The notes under the pieces: generated by a model
The model's database searches: none
Told to the model about the DNA's origin: nothing
The model's input: the letters and a program-made list of their open reading frames with translations, nothing else
Assembly (NCBI GenBank): GCA_027487945.1
Contig: JAIYCQ010000034.1
Location: 1 to 64,000 of the forward strand
From: Caulobacteraceae bacterium
Lineage (GTDB): Bacteria > Pseudomonadota > Alphaproteobacteria > Caulobacterales > Caulobacteraceae
Length of the DNA: 64,000 nt
Reading direction: 5' to 3'
Position numbers and translations under genes: made by a program
Shown here: one piece after another, positions 18,381 through 25,704 of the stretch
Layout of the letters: each line of letters begins with the position of its first letter
Numbering within the stretch: position 1 is the stretch's first letter

Positions 18381-19427
18381 ATGTTGGTTGAAATCATCCC
18401 AGTGATCCTCTGCGGCGGAACTGGTTCTCGGCTATGGCCGATGTCGACGCCGTCTCTGCCAAAGCAGTTTCTGCAGCTGATCGACGGACAGTCGACCTTT
18501 CAGATGGCCGTGGAGCGGGCGTTTGGGATTGCCGGCGTAAAGTCGATGCTCGTTGTGTCGAACAGCCAGCACTTAGGTCACATAGAGGATCAGCTCTGCG
18601 GCCTTAAGCGGCAGGCTGAGATCCTTTTGGAGCCAAGTGGACGCAACTCCGCCCCGGCGATCGCGGCGGCCTGCGCCCATCTCGCGGAGACGGCGCCGGA
18701 CGCGGTTGCCGTGTTCATGTCAGCGGACCACAGTATCCCGGACGAGGCCGCGTTCGCGCAGGCCGTAGAATGCGCCGTAGAATCCGCCCTGGGCGGGCGG
18801 ATTGTGACCCTGGGCCTTCGTCCCTCGTTTCCGTCAACGGCCTACGGCTACATCCTTCCGGGCGAGGCCTCCGGCGCCGCGCATGGAGTGCAGGCCTTCG
18901 TTGAGAAGCCGGACATCGAAACGGCTACCCGCTATGTGAACGACGGCTACCTCTGGAATAGCGGGACCTTTGTGGCAAAGCCCACGACCTTTCTGGCAGA
19001 GATCGCAATCCACGCGCCTTTGGTCTTGGCCGCTGCGAGAGCAGCGCTTCCTGGACGCCCTACCGACAACGGCGCGATTGAGCTTGGCTCTGCATTTGGC
19101 GCTGCGCCGTCGATCTCAATTGATCACGCCGTGATGGAGAAGACCCTCCTGGCGTCGGTTGTACCGGCGAGTTTTGAATGGGCTGACGTTGGCGATTGGG
19201 GCGCTGTGAAGGGCGCGGTCGCTATTGATAGCGCCGGCAATGCCGTAACCGGCGATGCCCTGATGATCGAGAGCACAAACTGCTTCGTGAATGTTCCGGC
19301 CGGATCGCGGGTGGCGTTGATAGGGGTGAAGGATATCGCCGTTGTTGTTTCGCCCGACGGCTCCATCCTGATCTGCGATCTGGCGAATACGCAGTCGGTG
19401 CAGAAGGCGGCCGATCACTTCAGCTAA
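18381..19427 (+). CDS. manC: Mannose-1-phosphate guanylyltransferase (short form)
   Basis: 348 residues. Makes GDP-mannose from mannose-1-phosphate and GTP. N terminus IPVILCGGTGSRLWPMSTPS then PKQFLQL is the nucleotidyltransferase signature; SADHSIPD holds the metal-binding Asp, and FVEKPD plus WNSGTF are family motifs. The protein ends after the left-handed beta-helix stub and lacks the C-terminal cupin phosphomannose isomerase of longer ManC/XanB enzymes, so mannose-6-phosphate must be made elsewhere; the phosphohexomutase at 57.6 kb could supply mannose-1-phosphate. It is divergent from gmd. ATG 18381 immediately precedes the conserved start, with limited Shine-Dalgarno support. Confidence 0.92.
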   Translation: MLVEIIPVILCGGTGSRLWPMSTPSLPKQFLQLIDGQSTFQMAVERAFGIAGVKSMLVVSNSQHLGHIEDQLCGLKRQAEILLEPSGRNSAPAIAAACAHLAETAPDAVAVFMSADHSIPDEAAFAQAVECAVESALGGRIVTLGLRPSFPSTAYGYILPGEASGAAHGVQAFVEKPDIETATRYVNDGYLWNSGTFVAKPTTFLAEIAIHAPLVLAAARAALPGRPTDNGAIELGSAFGAAPSISIDHAVMEKTLLASVVPASFEWADVGDWGAVKGAVAIDSAGNAVTGDALMIESTNCFVNVPAGSRVALIGVKDIAVVVSPDGSILICDLANTQSVQKAADHFS

Positions 19428-19433
19428 CGCCCC

Positions 19434-19670
19434 TTACTCCCACACATTCAGCTGCGCTTCGCGTGCACACCGCCCGACCACATTCATCGATATCCACCCG
19501 CCGGCGGTCATGATCACCCGGATGTCGCGGCCGGCGCGCATCCGGTCCTGGGCGGCGCCGACGCGCATGGAGTGACCAGTCAGGGTAAGCCAGACAGTGA
19601 CGTCGAAGCCGGCGCGTATGGCGGCGGCCTTGATGCGGCGGTTGACGGTAAGGGAGTCGATGGAAACTCG
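19434..19670 (-). pseudogene. C-terminal remnant of a tyrosine recombinase (integrase)
   Basis: The minus-strand frame ending in TAA at 19434-19436 reads DSLTVNRRIKAAAIRAGFD, then TGHSMRVGAAQDRMRAGRDI, then IMTAGGWISMNVVGR. This is the catalytic C-terminal part of a phage-type integrase: H-S-M-R-V-G is the HxxR box. The position expected to carry the nucleophilic tyrosine (VxRY in homologues) is Cys here (VGRC), so the fragment is doubly dead. Everything N-terminal is missing. It lies about 180 bp from the 3' end of tRNA-Gly, as expected for an integrase scar. Confidence 0.7.
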
Positions 19671-19799
19671 TTGATGGGCTGGAAGCTCGGGCGGGTGAGC
19701 CAGGTCATCACCCGGTACGTGGAACAGGACGAGATCATCAGGAGCCTGGCCGACCGGATCCAGGCGAACGGTTCGGGAACAAAAACTCCCAAATAACGC
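19671..19799 (+). pseudogene. Probable second integrase tail fragment, opposite orientation
   Basis: Immediately beside the first remnant, the plus strand reads LMGWKLGRVSQVITRYVEQD and then about 20 more residues to a TAA stop near 19799. G-W-K ... T-R-Y resembles the end of tyrosine recombinases, where Tyr is the nucleophile. Facing integrase tails in opposite orientations suggest successive insertions or deletions at the same tRNA. The match is short and could be chance, so confidence is modest. Confidence 0.4.
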
Positions 19800-19849
19800 C
19801 CAAATGACCTAAACCGGTCAACTGTCGGGACGCTAAGTCATTGAAATGA

Positions 19850-19924
19850 TGGAGCGGCCGGGGGGAATCGAACCCCCGACATTCAGCTTGGGAAGCTGAC
19901 GTTCTACCTCTGAACTACGGCCGC
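19850..19924 (-). tRNA. tRNA-Gly (anticodon CCC)
   Basis: A 75-nt cloverleaf on the minus strand. The acceptor stem GCGGCCG pairs perfectly with CGGCCGC, then a T discriminator and an encoded CCA. The anticodon arm TCAGC-TTCCCAA-GCTGA gives anticodon CCC (reads GGG, Gly). The T arm GGGGGTTCGATTCCCCC is canonical. The 3' end faces two integrase remnants at 19434-19799, so it is a likely attachment site of a genomic island. Confidence 0.97.
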
Positions 19925-20064
19925 GCGGGATGCGTCATAGCGGCAAGGCGGCCGGGTCTCAAGCGTGACGGCATCGGCCGGGGGCCGGCCGGCGCGCGGC
20001 AAGCCGATTGACGCCCCGCGCCGCCTCCCGCACGATTGTTCAAACGATCGTTGGGAGAACGACC

Positions 20065-20670
20065 ATGGCGGACGGCGAGCACGGCGAAGAGGCGCGGGCG
20101 AAGTTCCACGCCATGACCGAGAGCACCCAGGAGGACTGGGCGATCATCGCCGGCGCCTCGGCCCAGTACGGCCGCGAGTTGCCCGAGCGGATCGTCAGCC
20201 ACCTGAACCTGCTGAAGGGCGACTGCGGCGGCTTCGTCGTCGACCGGCTGGAGCACAGCCTGCAGACCGCCACCCGCGCGTTCCGGGACGGCCGGGATGA
20301 GGAGTATGTGGTCTGCGCGCTGCTGCACGACATCGGCGACGTGCTCTGCCCGCGCAATCACCCCGATATCGGGGCGGCGATGGTCTTCCCCTTCGTGTCC
20401 GAGGCCAACCACTTCATGGTCCAGCAGCACGGCATCTTTCAGGGCTACTACTTCTTCCACCACCTGGGCCTGGACCGCGACATGCGCGAGCAGTTCCGGG
20501 GCCATCCGCACTTCGAATACACGGCCCAGTTCTGCCACCTGTACGACCAGGCCGCCTTCGATCCGAACTACGAGTCCATGCCGCTGGAGGCCTTTGTGCC
20601 GATGCTGCACCGGGTGATGACCACCCCCAAGCGGTCCATCTATCTGCGGCCCAAGGTCGCCGCCGAATAG
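20065..20670 (+). CDS. HD-domain protein (possible diiron oxygenase of the PhnZ/MIOX-like type)
   Basis: 201 residues from ATG 20065, which has TTGGGAGA 7 bases upstream; an earlier in-frame ATG at 20008 lacks this. HD-fold signatures: RLEHSLQTATRA (first His), ALLHDIGDV (the HD pair), NHPDIGAAMVFPFVS, QQHGIFQGYYFFHHLG and, late, a conserved Asp in LYDQAAFD. This layout recalls HD-fold mixed-valent diiron oxygenases such as PhnZ and inositol oxygenase more than phosphohydrolases, and the group is often annotated simply as HD-domain protein. Substrate unknown. It is followed by a strong hairpin terminator and convergent with the TraB-like gene. Confidence 0.75.
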   Translation: MADGEHGEEARAKFHAMTESTQEDWAIIAGASAQYGRELPERIVSHLNLLKGDCGGFVVDRLEHSLQTATRAFRDGRDEEYVVCALLHDIGDVLCPRNHPDIGAAMVFPFVSEANHFMVQQHGIFQGYYFFHHLGLDRDMREQFRGHPHFEYTAQFCHLYDQAAFDPNYESMPLEAFVPMLHRVMTTPKRSIYLRPKVAAE

Positions 20671-20675
20671 CAGAC

Positions 20676-20707
20676 GGGGCCCGGTGCGAACCGGGCCCCT
20701 TCCCTTT
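20676..20707. terminator. Bidirectional intrinsic terminator
   Basis: A perfect 10-bp stem, GGGGCCCGGT (20676-20685) and ACCGGGCCCC (20690-20699), with a GCGA tetraloop and a following T-rich tract TTCCCTTTC. It sits between the ends of the convergent HD-domain and TraB/GumN genes and can serve both. Confidence 0.85.
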
Positions 20708-20722
20708 CAGGCCGTCGGCAGG

Positions 20723-21604
20723 TCAGTCAGCCAGCCGCTCGACCGTAATGCCCCGCGCAGCAAGCTGGACCTGGACGCTGTCTTCGCCGACCAGGTGGGC
20801 GGCCCCGACCGCGATCACCGCCACGCCCTTGCCGTCCAGCAGGGTCTGAATCTGCCCGGCCCAGGCCTTGTTGCGGCGGACCAGCAGGGCGTCGTGCAGC
20901 GCCGGGTACTGGGCGGCCATGTCCGCGACCATCAGCCGGTCCAGGGCCTCGACGTCGCCGGCGCTCCAGGCGGCGACCAGGGCGTCCAGCATGGCCGGGC
21001 CACTGTCCATCTCGTCGAGCGCCGACATCAGGAAGGCCAGCTCCACCGCCGGCGGCAGGTCGGCGAACAGGCTGATCTGCTGCTGCAGGGTCTCCAGGGT
21101 GTAGACGGGCTTGCCGGTCTCGCGGGCGGCGGTCTTGAGCTTCGCCTCCACGCCGCTGGCAGGATCGTAGCCGGCCTTGACCAGCGGGCCGACGCTCAGC
21201 TGCAGGCCGGCCAGCCACGGGCGCAGGGGCTCGAAGTCCGCGCCGGTGACGCCCAGGCTGGCGGCGGCCGTGTCGAGGCGCGCCTTCTGACCGGCGTCGA
21301 GCTTGCTGCTCAGCGGCCTGGCCGGGTCGAGGCCATACTGCCGGACCAGTCCCCCCATGGCGGCGGTGTCGTCCGTGTCGACCTCGACCCACAGGGCGTC
21401 GGCCTCCTTGAGGGCCGCGTCGATGGCCGGCGTGCGCCAGACGGTCTCGGGCTTCAGCACATGGACCGTGCCCAGCAGGTAGAGGGTCGAGTCCTTGTCG
21501 CGGATGACCCAGAGGGCCGGATCGGCGGCGGCGGGGAAGGCCGCCAGGGCGGTCGCGGCCAGGACCGCGAGGGCGGCGAAGCCGCGTTTCAGGCGCGTGA
21601 ACAT
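20723..21604 (-). CDS. TraB/GumN family exported protein
   Basis: 293 residues. Signal peptide in the first ~27 residues (KRGFAALAVLAATALAAFPA, then AAA-type cleavage region before DPALW). The mature part begins ALWVIRDKDSTLYLLGTVHV, where the GTVH motif defines the TraB/GumN (Tiki-like) fold, and has a distal conserved VIAVGAAHLVGED. Members are proposed metal-dependent proteases (Tiki) or have undefined roles (GumN in xanthan clusters). It is the last gene of a six-gene minus-strand run, 57 bp after the hydrolase. The exact activity is unknown. Confidence 0.85.
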   Translation of the reverse strand: MFTRLKRGFAALAVLAATALAAFPAAADPALWVIRDKDSTLYLLGTVHVLKPETVWRTPAIDAALKEADALWVEVDTDDTAAMGGLVRQYGLDPARPLSSKLDAGQKARLDTAAASLGVTGADFEPLRPWLAGLQLSVGPLVKAGYDPASGVEAKLKTAARETGKPVYTLETLQQQISLFADLPPAVELAFLMSALDEMDSGPAMLDALVAAWSAGDVEALDRLMVADMAAQYPALHDALLVRRNKAWAGQIQTLLDGKGVAVIAVGAAHLVGEDSVQVQLAARGITVERLAD

Positions 21605-21661
21605 GAAGGTCCTTTCGGCGAGGGCGAAGGTGAAAATCAGGCGAGCTGGATGGGGCGGGGG

Positions 21662-22540
21662 CTATTTCAGGAACCGCTCGACGGCGGCGGCGAAGGCGTC
21701 CGGCTGGTCCAGCATCACGAAATGCAGGGCGCCGTCGACGACGGTCAGGGTCCTGTTCGGCAGGGCGGCGTAGCTGCTCTCGTAGAGCGGCTGTACGAAC
21801 CCGGCGCCCGGGCCCATGGCGTCGTCCCGGGCGTAGACCACGGTCACGGGCGTCCGGACCGACGCCAGCTGCGGCCGCAGGTCGGTGGTCATGACGTCGT
21901 ACATGGCCCGGGCCATCACCGTGCGATCGGAGGCCAGCGACCAGGCCAGGGCGTCGGTGCGGCCCTGGGGCGACTTGACCAGGCCGGCGAGGCTCTGGAT
22001 CTGACCGGCCTCGAAGGCCTCCGGCGTCTGGCCGATCAGCATGTCGCGCAGGCCGGCGGCGCGCGGCGTCACCGTCTCAACCGTCGTGTTCAGGCCCAGC
22101 AGCACGCTGAAGAACGGCAGGGCGTCGACAATCATGATCCGGTCGAGCAGGTCCGGATGGCGGCCGGCGAGCATCAGGGCGGTGAAGCCGCCCATCGAGT
22201 GGCCGATGACCGCCGGGCGCTGCAGGCCCCGGGCCGCGATATAGGCGGCGATCTCGTCGGCCAGGGGCGAGACGACAGGCCCCCCGGCGTTGCCGCCGAC
22301 CGGCGCGCCGGCGAAGCCCCCGACCTCGATCAGATGGACACGGTAGCGCCCCTCGAGGCGGGCGGCGGTCTCGGCCCAGACGGCGCGCGAGGAGGCGAGG
22401 CCAGGGATCAGCACGACGTCGGGCCCCTGCCCGCGCACCTCGACGGTGAAGCGCGTCGGCTCGGCGGCCCGCGCCGGCAGGGCCGCCAGGGCGCCGACCA
22501 GACCGCCGATCACGGCCAGGGTCTTGAACAGGTTCAGCAT
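21662..22540 (-). CDS. Exported alpha/beta hydrolase
   Basis: 292 residues from ATG 22540. Signal peptide LFKTLAVIGGLVGALAALPA with an ARA-A cleavage site. The hydrolase core shows the oxyanion region LIPGLASSRAVW, the nucleophile elbow GHSMGGF, an acid in VTVVYARDDAMGPG, and a distal His in GALHFVMLDQPDAF. The catalytic triad Ser-Asp-His is complete. Substrate is unknown; the fold covers esterases, lipases and haloperoxidase-like enzymes. It lies 32 bp after the 219-residue membrane protein, in the same operon. Confidence 0.85.
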   Translation of the reverse strand: MLNLFKTLAVIGGLVGALAALPARAAEPTRFTVEVRGQGPDVVLIPGLASSRAVWAETAARLEGRYRVHLIEVGGFAGAPVGGNAGGPVVSPLADEIAAYIAARGLQRPAVIGHSMGGFTALMLAGRHPDLLDRIMIVDALPFFSVLLGLNTTVETVTPRAAGLRDMLIGQTPEAFEAGQIQSLAGLVKSPQGRTDALAWSLASDRTVMARAMYDVMTTDLRPQLASVRTPVTVVYARDDAMGPGAGFVQPLYESSYAALPNRTLTVVDGALHFVMLDQPDAFAAAVERFLK

Positions 22541-22572
22541 GGGACTTGGGTTCCGTCTGGAGAGGGATGCGA

Positions 22573-23232
22573 TCAGGCCAGGCCGCGGCGGACCGAAATC
22601 ACCGAGGAGATGACAAGGTAGAAGCCCATCAGGATGGTCATCATGTCCCAGGCGCTCAGGGCCGGGACCAGCTCGAGCTTCTCCGCCGCCGCCCACAGGA
22701 ACAGCGCGCCCTGCAGGACCCAGAAGCAGATGGCCCCGGCCTCGGCGACCGTCTGGCGGATCATCTCGTCGGCGCGGATCCAGACCGACAGGTTGAGCAC
22801 GGTCTGGACCAGGAACAGGGCGACGATGGCGGCCATCGCCGCCCCGGCCAGCTCACTCGACAAGGGCTGCCAGGCGAGCCGCGCAGCGACCGGCGCGGCC
22901 ATCATGACCCCGGCCAGCGCCAGGACGATCGCCTGCTGGCGATAGAAGGTGATCTGGGCGGGTCGCGCCGGGCGGTCGCTGGCCGGGTCCATGACCCGGG
23001 CTGCCAGCCCCCTGTGGAAGGTCGCGGCGATGAGGATCAGGCCGACGACGAAGAGCATCACCGCGATCAGCGCGGCGACGCTGTCGGACCAGGTCAGGCC
23101 GCTGAGGTCGATATCGCCCTGCTTCAGCAGGCGGCCGACCAGATAGCCGAGCCCTCCGCCGACGATCAGGCCGGCGACGCCTTGCGCCAGTCGGGCGCCG
23201 TTGAGCCTTGGGCTGGAGGAAGAGGAGGTCAT
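22573..23232 (-). CDS. Integral membrane protein, unknown function
   Basis: 219 residues with about six hydrophobic segments (for example GVAGLIVGGGLGYLVGRLL, VAALIAVMLFVVGLILIA, IVLALAGVMMAAPVAA, AGAAMAAIVALFLVQTVL). No recognised family motif. It is located 27 bp downstream of the small XRE regulator in a membrane-protein operon. That neighbourhood (XRE regulator plus several small membrane proteins) is typical of stress-responsive or growth-phase membrane operons; function not assignable. Confidence 0.75.
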   Translation of the reverse strand: MTSSSSSPRLNGARLAQGVAGLIVGGGLGYLVGRLLKQGDIDLSGLTWSDSVAALIAVMLFVVGLILIAATFHRGLAARVMDPASDRPARPAQITFYRQQAIVLALAGVMMAAPVAARLAWQPLSSELAGAAMAAIVALFLVQTVLNLSVWIRADEMIRQTVAEAGAICFWVLQGALFLWAAAEKLELVPALSAWDMMTILMGFYLVISSVISVRRGLA

Positions 23233-23259
23233 GTATGATCTCGCGAAAGGGTCTTCGGA

Positions 23260-23457
23260 TCAGGCCTGGCCGTCGTCGAAGATGGTTTCGATGGGTTGCC
23301 CGAACAGGCGGGCGATGCGGAAGGCGAGCGGCAGGGACGGGTCGTACTTGCCGGTCTCCAGGGCGTTGATGGTCTGGCGCGAGACCTCGAGCCGGTCGGC
23401 CAGGTCGGCCTGGCTCCAGTCACGCTCGGCCCGCAGGACCTTGAGGCGGTTCTTCAT
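23260..23457 (-). CDS. Small XRE-family HTH transcriptional regulator
   Basis: 65 residues that are almost entirely one helix-turn-helix: LKVLRAERDWSQADLADRLE, then VSRQTINALETGKYDPSLP and a short tail LFGQPIETIFDDG. This is the common small XRE type encoded with membrane-protein genes, usually as an autoregulator. It sits inside the operon: 8 bp after the 134-residue membrane protein and 27 bp before the 219-residue one. The three GACAAG half-sites at 24351-24378 ahead of the operon are the likely operator. Confidence 0.9.
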   Translation of the reverse strand: MKNRLKVLRAERDWSQADLADRLEVSRQTINALETGKYDPSLPLAFRIARLFGQPIETIFDDGQA

Positions 23458-23465
23458 GACGCCCC

Positions 23466-23870
23466 CTACCGGTAGCGGCGCTTGATGAAGGGCTGCGCCA
23501 GACCCATGCCGAAGCAGAAGATCGGGAAGGCCCAGAAGGACGGCAGCCTGGGGGCCTCGGCGTAGATCTCCAGGAACCCCCAGACCGTCATGATCGACAG
23601 GGTCAGCCCCACGCCCCAGAGCATGGATTCCACGAGGATGTTGCGGACGAACTCGTCGCCTTCCTCGCGCAGGTACAGGCCCATGATGGCGATGATCGCC
23701 AGCAGCGGCAGGGCCGGCAGCAGGGCCAGGCCCCAGGCCAGCGGGCCGCCCGGCTCATACCGGTTGAAGACCCAGCTCACTGTGAAGATGGCGGCCACAT
23801 AGACGGCCATCGTCGGAATGAAGCGGGCGAGGTAGCGCTTCTGGGCGGGGTTGGTCGGTTTTCCGTCCAT
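23466..23870 (-). CDS. Small integral membrane protein, unknown function
   Basis: 134 residues from ATG 23870, with GGAGATC a few bases upstream. Four hydrophobic segments (around FIPTMAVYVAAIFTVSWVF, LAWGLALLPALPLLAIIAIM, MLWGVGLTLSIMTVWGFL and FWAFPIFCFGMGLAQPFI). The charged REEGDEFVRN between segments 2 and 3 is reminiscent of small membrane proteins found beside small XRE regulators. It is the second gene of the operon, 26 bp after the first gene. Confidence 0.8.
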   Translation of the reverse strand: MDGKPTNPAQKRYLARFIPTMAVYVAAIFTVSWVFNRYEPGGPLAWGLALLPALPLLAIIAIMGLYLREEGDEFVRNILVESMLWGVGLTLSIMTVWGFLEIYAEAPRLPSFWAFPIFCFGMGLAQPFIKRRYR

Positions 23871-23896
23871 GGCGGATCTCCTTCGAAAGCGGGATG

Positions 23897-24340
23897 TCAG
23901 CGGTTGCGGATCAACCACCACCCGGCCCAGCAGAGGACGTAGCCGAGCAGCATCAGGGCCAGGGTGAAGCCGACGCCGTTCACGAACATCGCGGCCTCGG
24001 CGGGGGTCAGGCCGAAGCGGTCGACAGCCCCATCGCCGACGCCCATCAGCGGAATGGCGACGGCGCCGACCACGATCATCCCGGCCGAACCGCCCCAGAA
24101 CCAGCTGAACTTGTGGGCCTCGCGCACCGCCTCGTCGACGCCCGTCCACCAGCGGGCGCTCAGCCACAGGACAACGCCGCCGACGGCCAGCACGACCAGG
24201 CTGGAGACCAGCGGCGGAACCGCCAGGCCGAGGGCTGTGGACACGCCGCCGGCGGCCCCTGCGACAGCGCCGATCAGCATGCAGACGAGCAGCAGCTGGA
24301 CGAAGCTCTGCCGGCGGCGGGGGCGAGATGGGGTCGTCAC
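23897..24340 (-). CDS. Small integral membrane protein, first gene of the XRE/membrane operon
   Basis: 147 residues if translation starts at GTG 24340, which I prefer because AAGGAGAG lies 5-6 bases upstream; the upstream ATG at 24379 would place the start inside the inverted-repeat operator and lacks a good ribosome binding site. Four hydrophobic segments are visible (for example LLLVCMLIGAVAGAAGGV, LVSSLVVLAVGGVVLWL, GMIVVGAVAIPLMGVG, LALMLLGYVLCWAGWW). No known family. Expression is probably controlled by the XRE regulator encoded two genes downstream. Confidence 0.75.
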   Translation of the reverse strand: MTTPSRPRRRQSFVQLLLVCMLIGAVAGAAGGVSTALGLAVPPLVSSLVVLAVGGVVLWLSARWWTGVDEAVREAHKFSWFWGGSAGMIVVGAVAIPLMGVGDGAVDRFGLTPAEAAMFVNGVGFTLALMLLGYVLCWAGWWLIRNR

Positions 24341-24350
24341 GTCGTCTCTC

Positions 24351-24378
24351 CTTGTCGTTTTGACAAGGGAGCTTGTCA
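24351..24378. promoter_or_regulatory. Candidate operator: three alternating GACAAG half-sites
   Basis: CTTGTC (24351-24356), TGACAAG (24361-24367) and CTTGTCA (24372-24378) form two overlapping inverted repeats: a perfect 7-bp palindrome with a 4-nt spacer and a 6-bp one with a 5-nt spacer. A TTGACA is about 17 bases further upstream on the minus strand, so the array would overlap the promoter and the Shine-Dalgarno of the first membrane gene. This is the expected place for autoregulation by the XRE protein. Confidence 0.6.
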
Positions 24379-24442
24379 CACAGGGGCGCGAGCGATGTCA
24401 AGCACCCTGTACATTTTGTCTGAGACGCTTGTCGCCGCCCGG

Positions 24443-25477
24443 CTATTTCCAGGCGCGGAAGTGCTTGGAGAGCTTCAGCCCCTGGCGCAGGTAGTGGGAG
24501 CCGTCCTCGCCATAGAGCCGGGTCGGCCGGGCCGTCAGCGGTTCATAGACCAGCCGGGCCACCGTCTGGCCGTCCTCGAGCAGGAACGGCGTCTCGTGGC
24601 TGCGCACCTCGAGCACGCCCTTGGAGCCCCGCGACCCGGTCTCGTCGGCGCCGAAGCCCGGATCGAAGAAGCCGGCGTAGTGGACGCGGAACTCCCCGAC
24701 CGCCGGGTCGATCGGCGTCATCTCGGCCGCCTGCGTCACCGGGATCTCGATGTCGTCCCGGGAGGCCAGGATGTAGAACTCATTGGGATCGAGCAGCAGC
24801 TCGCCCTTCGGCGACTCCAGAAGCTCCCAGAAGTCGCGCGGATCAAGGCCGTCCTCGACGTCCAGGTCGATGATCCCGGCGTGCCGCCGCCCGCGGAACC
24901 CGGCCATGCCGCTCGACAGGTCGACGCCGACGTCACGGCTCGACAGCCGGGGCGGCTCGCCGAGCTTGAGCCGCAGCTGGTTCAGCCGCGTGCCGGTCCG
25001 GGCCAGCACGGAAAACGTCTGGGGCGCGATCTCGACATACAGCGGCCCGGTATAGCCCTCGGCCACATCGTCGAAGGCCGCGCCGTGGTCGGTCAGCAGC
25101 CGCACGAAGACGTCGACCCGGCCGGTCGAGCTCTTGGGATTGCCGCGGGCCGCCACCCCGGGCGGCAGGGCCAGCCGCTCCTGAACCTCGGCGATATAGA
25201 CACAGCCGCGCTCGAACACCGCGCCCTGGCTGAGGTCGAGCTGGTGCATGGCCACGTCGGGCAGCCGCTCCATCACCCGCCGGTGGCGCGGCAGGAAGGA
25301 GGCCCGCACCCGCCAGGCGCGCTCGCCCAGCCGCAGGTCGAGACTGGCCGGCTGGACCTGGTCCTTGTCGAAGGGCGTGAGCGAGCTGATGGCCCCCTGG
25401 GCGATCAGGTCCTCGATGGCCTGGCAGGGAAGAATCCCGGCGGAAAGAGCGTCATTCATCGTCGGGCCATTACTCAT
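24443..25477 (-). CDS. dcd: dCTP deaminase (long alphaproteobacterial, duplicated-domain form)
   Basis: 344 residues from ATG 25477; ATGs at 25498 and 25459 are also possible and no ribosome binding site decides. The family deaminates dCTP to dUTP for dTTP synthesis. N-terminal half: DQVQPASLDLRLG start, then ARGNPKSSTGRVDVFVRLL, equivalent to the G-R-S-S-x-G-R substrate loop. C-terminal half: AGFFDPGFG and EVRSHETPFLLEDGQ repeat the dUTPase-like fold. It is nearly twice the length of enterobacterial Dcd (about 190 residues), as known for alphaproteobacterial homologues. Divergent from metZ. Confidence 0.85.
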   Translation of the reverse strand: MSNGPTMNDALSAGILPCQAIEDLIAQGAISSLTPFDKDQVQPASLDLRLGERAWRVRASFLPRHRRVMERLPDVAMHQLDLSQGAVFERGCVYIAEVQERLALPPGVAARGNPKSSTGRVDVFVRLLTDHGAAFDDVAEGYTGPLYVEIAPQTFSVLARTGTRLNQLRLKLGEPPRLSSRDVGVDLSSGMAGFRGRRHAGIIDLDVEDGLDPRDFWELLESPKGELLLDPNEFYILASRDDIEIPVTQAAEMTPIDPAVGEFRVHYAGFFDPGFGADETGSRGSKGVLEVRSHETPFLLEDGQTVARLVYEPLTARPTRLYGEDGSHYLRQGLKLSKHFRAWK

Positions 25478-25704
25478 GGCCCTTGGGTGGAATTGCAAGT
25501 GACGGATGGAAGACGCGGGGGGATGGGGGGCGCAGGTCGGGCGGGCTGCTCAGGATGACCTGTTCGGCATGCAACGCTCCACGTCATGGCGAGCCGCGGT
25601 CGCAGGTCGCCTGTCGAACCGCGCAGGGCCTGAATGCGAGCCCGCTTGACCGCCTGCCCCGGTTTCCTGTTCATGCCGCCGACGCCGCAAGGAAAGCCGT
25701 AGCC

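Noticed and set aside
20684..22621. 645-residue plus-strand open frame across the TraB and hydrolase genes
   Set aside because: Antisense shadow of two genes with clear signal peptides and catalytic motifs; composition is Gly/Arg/Gln-rich and low-complexity.
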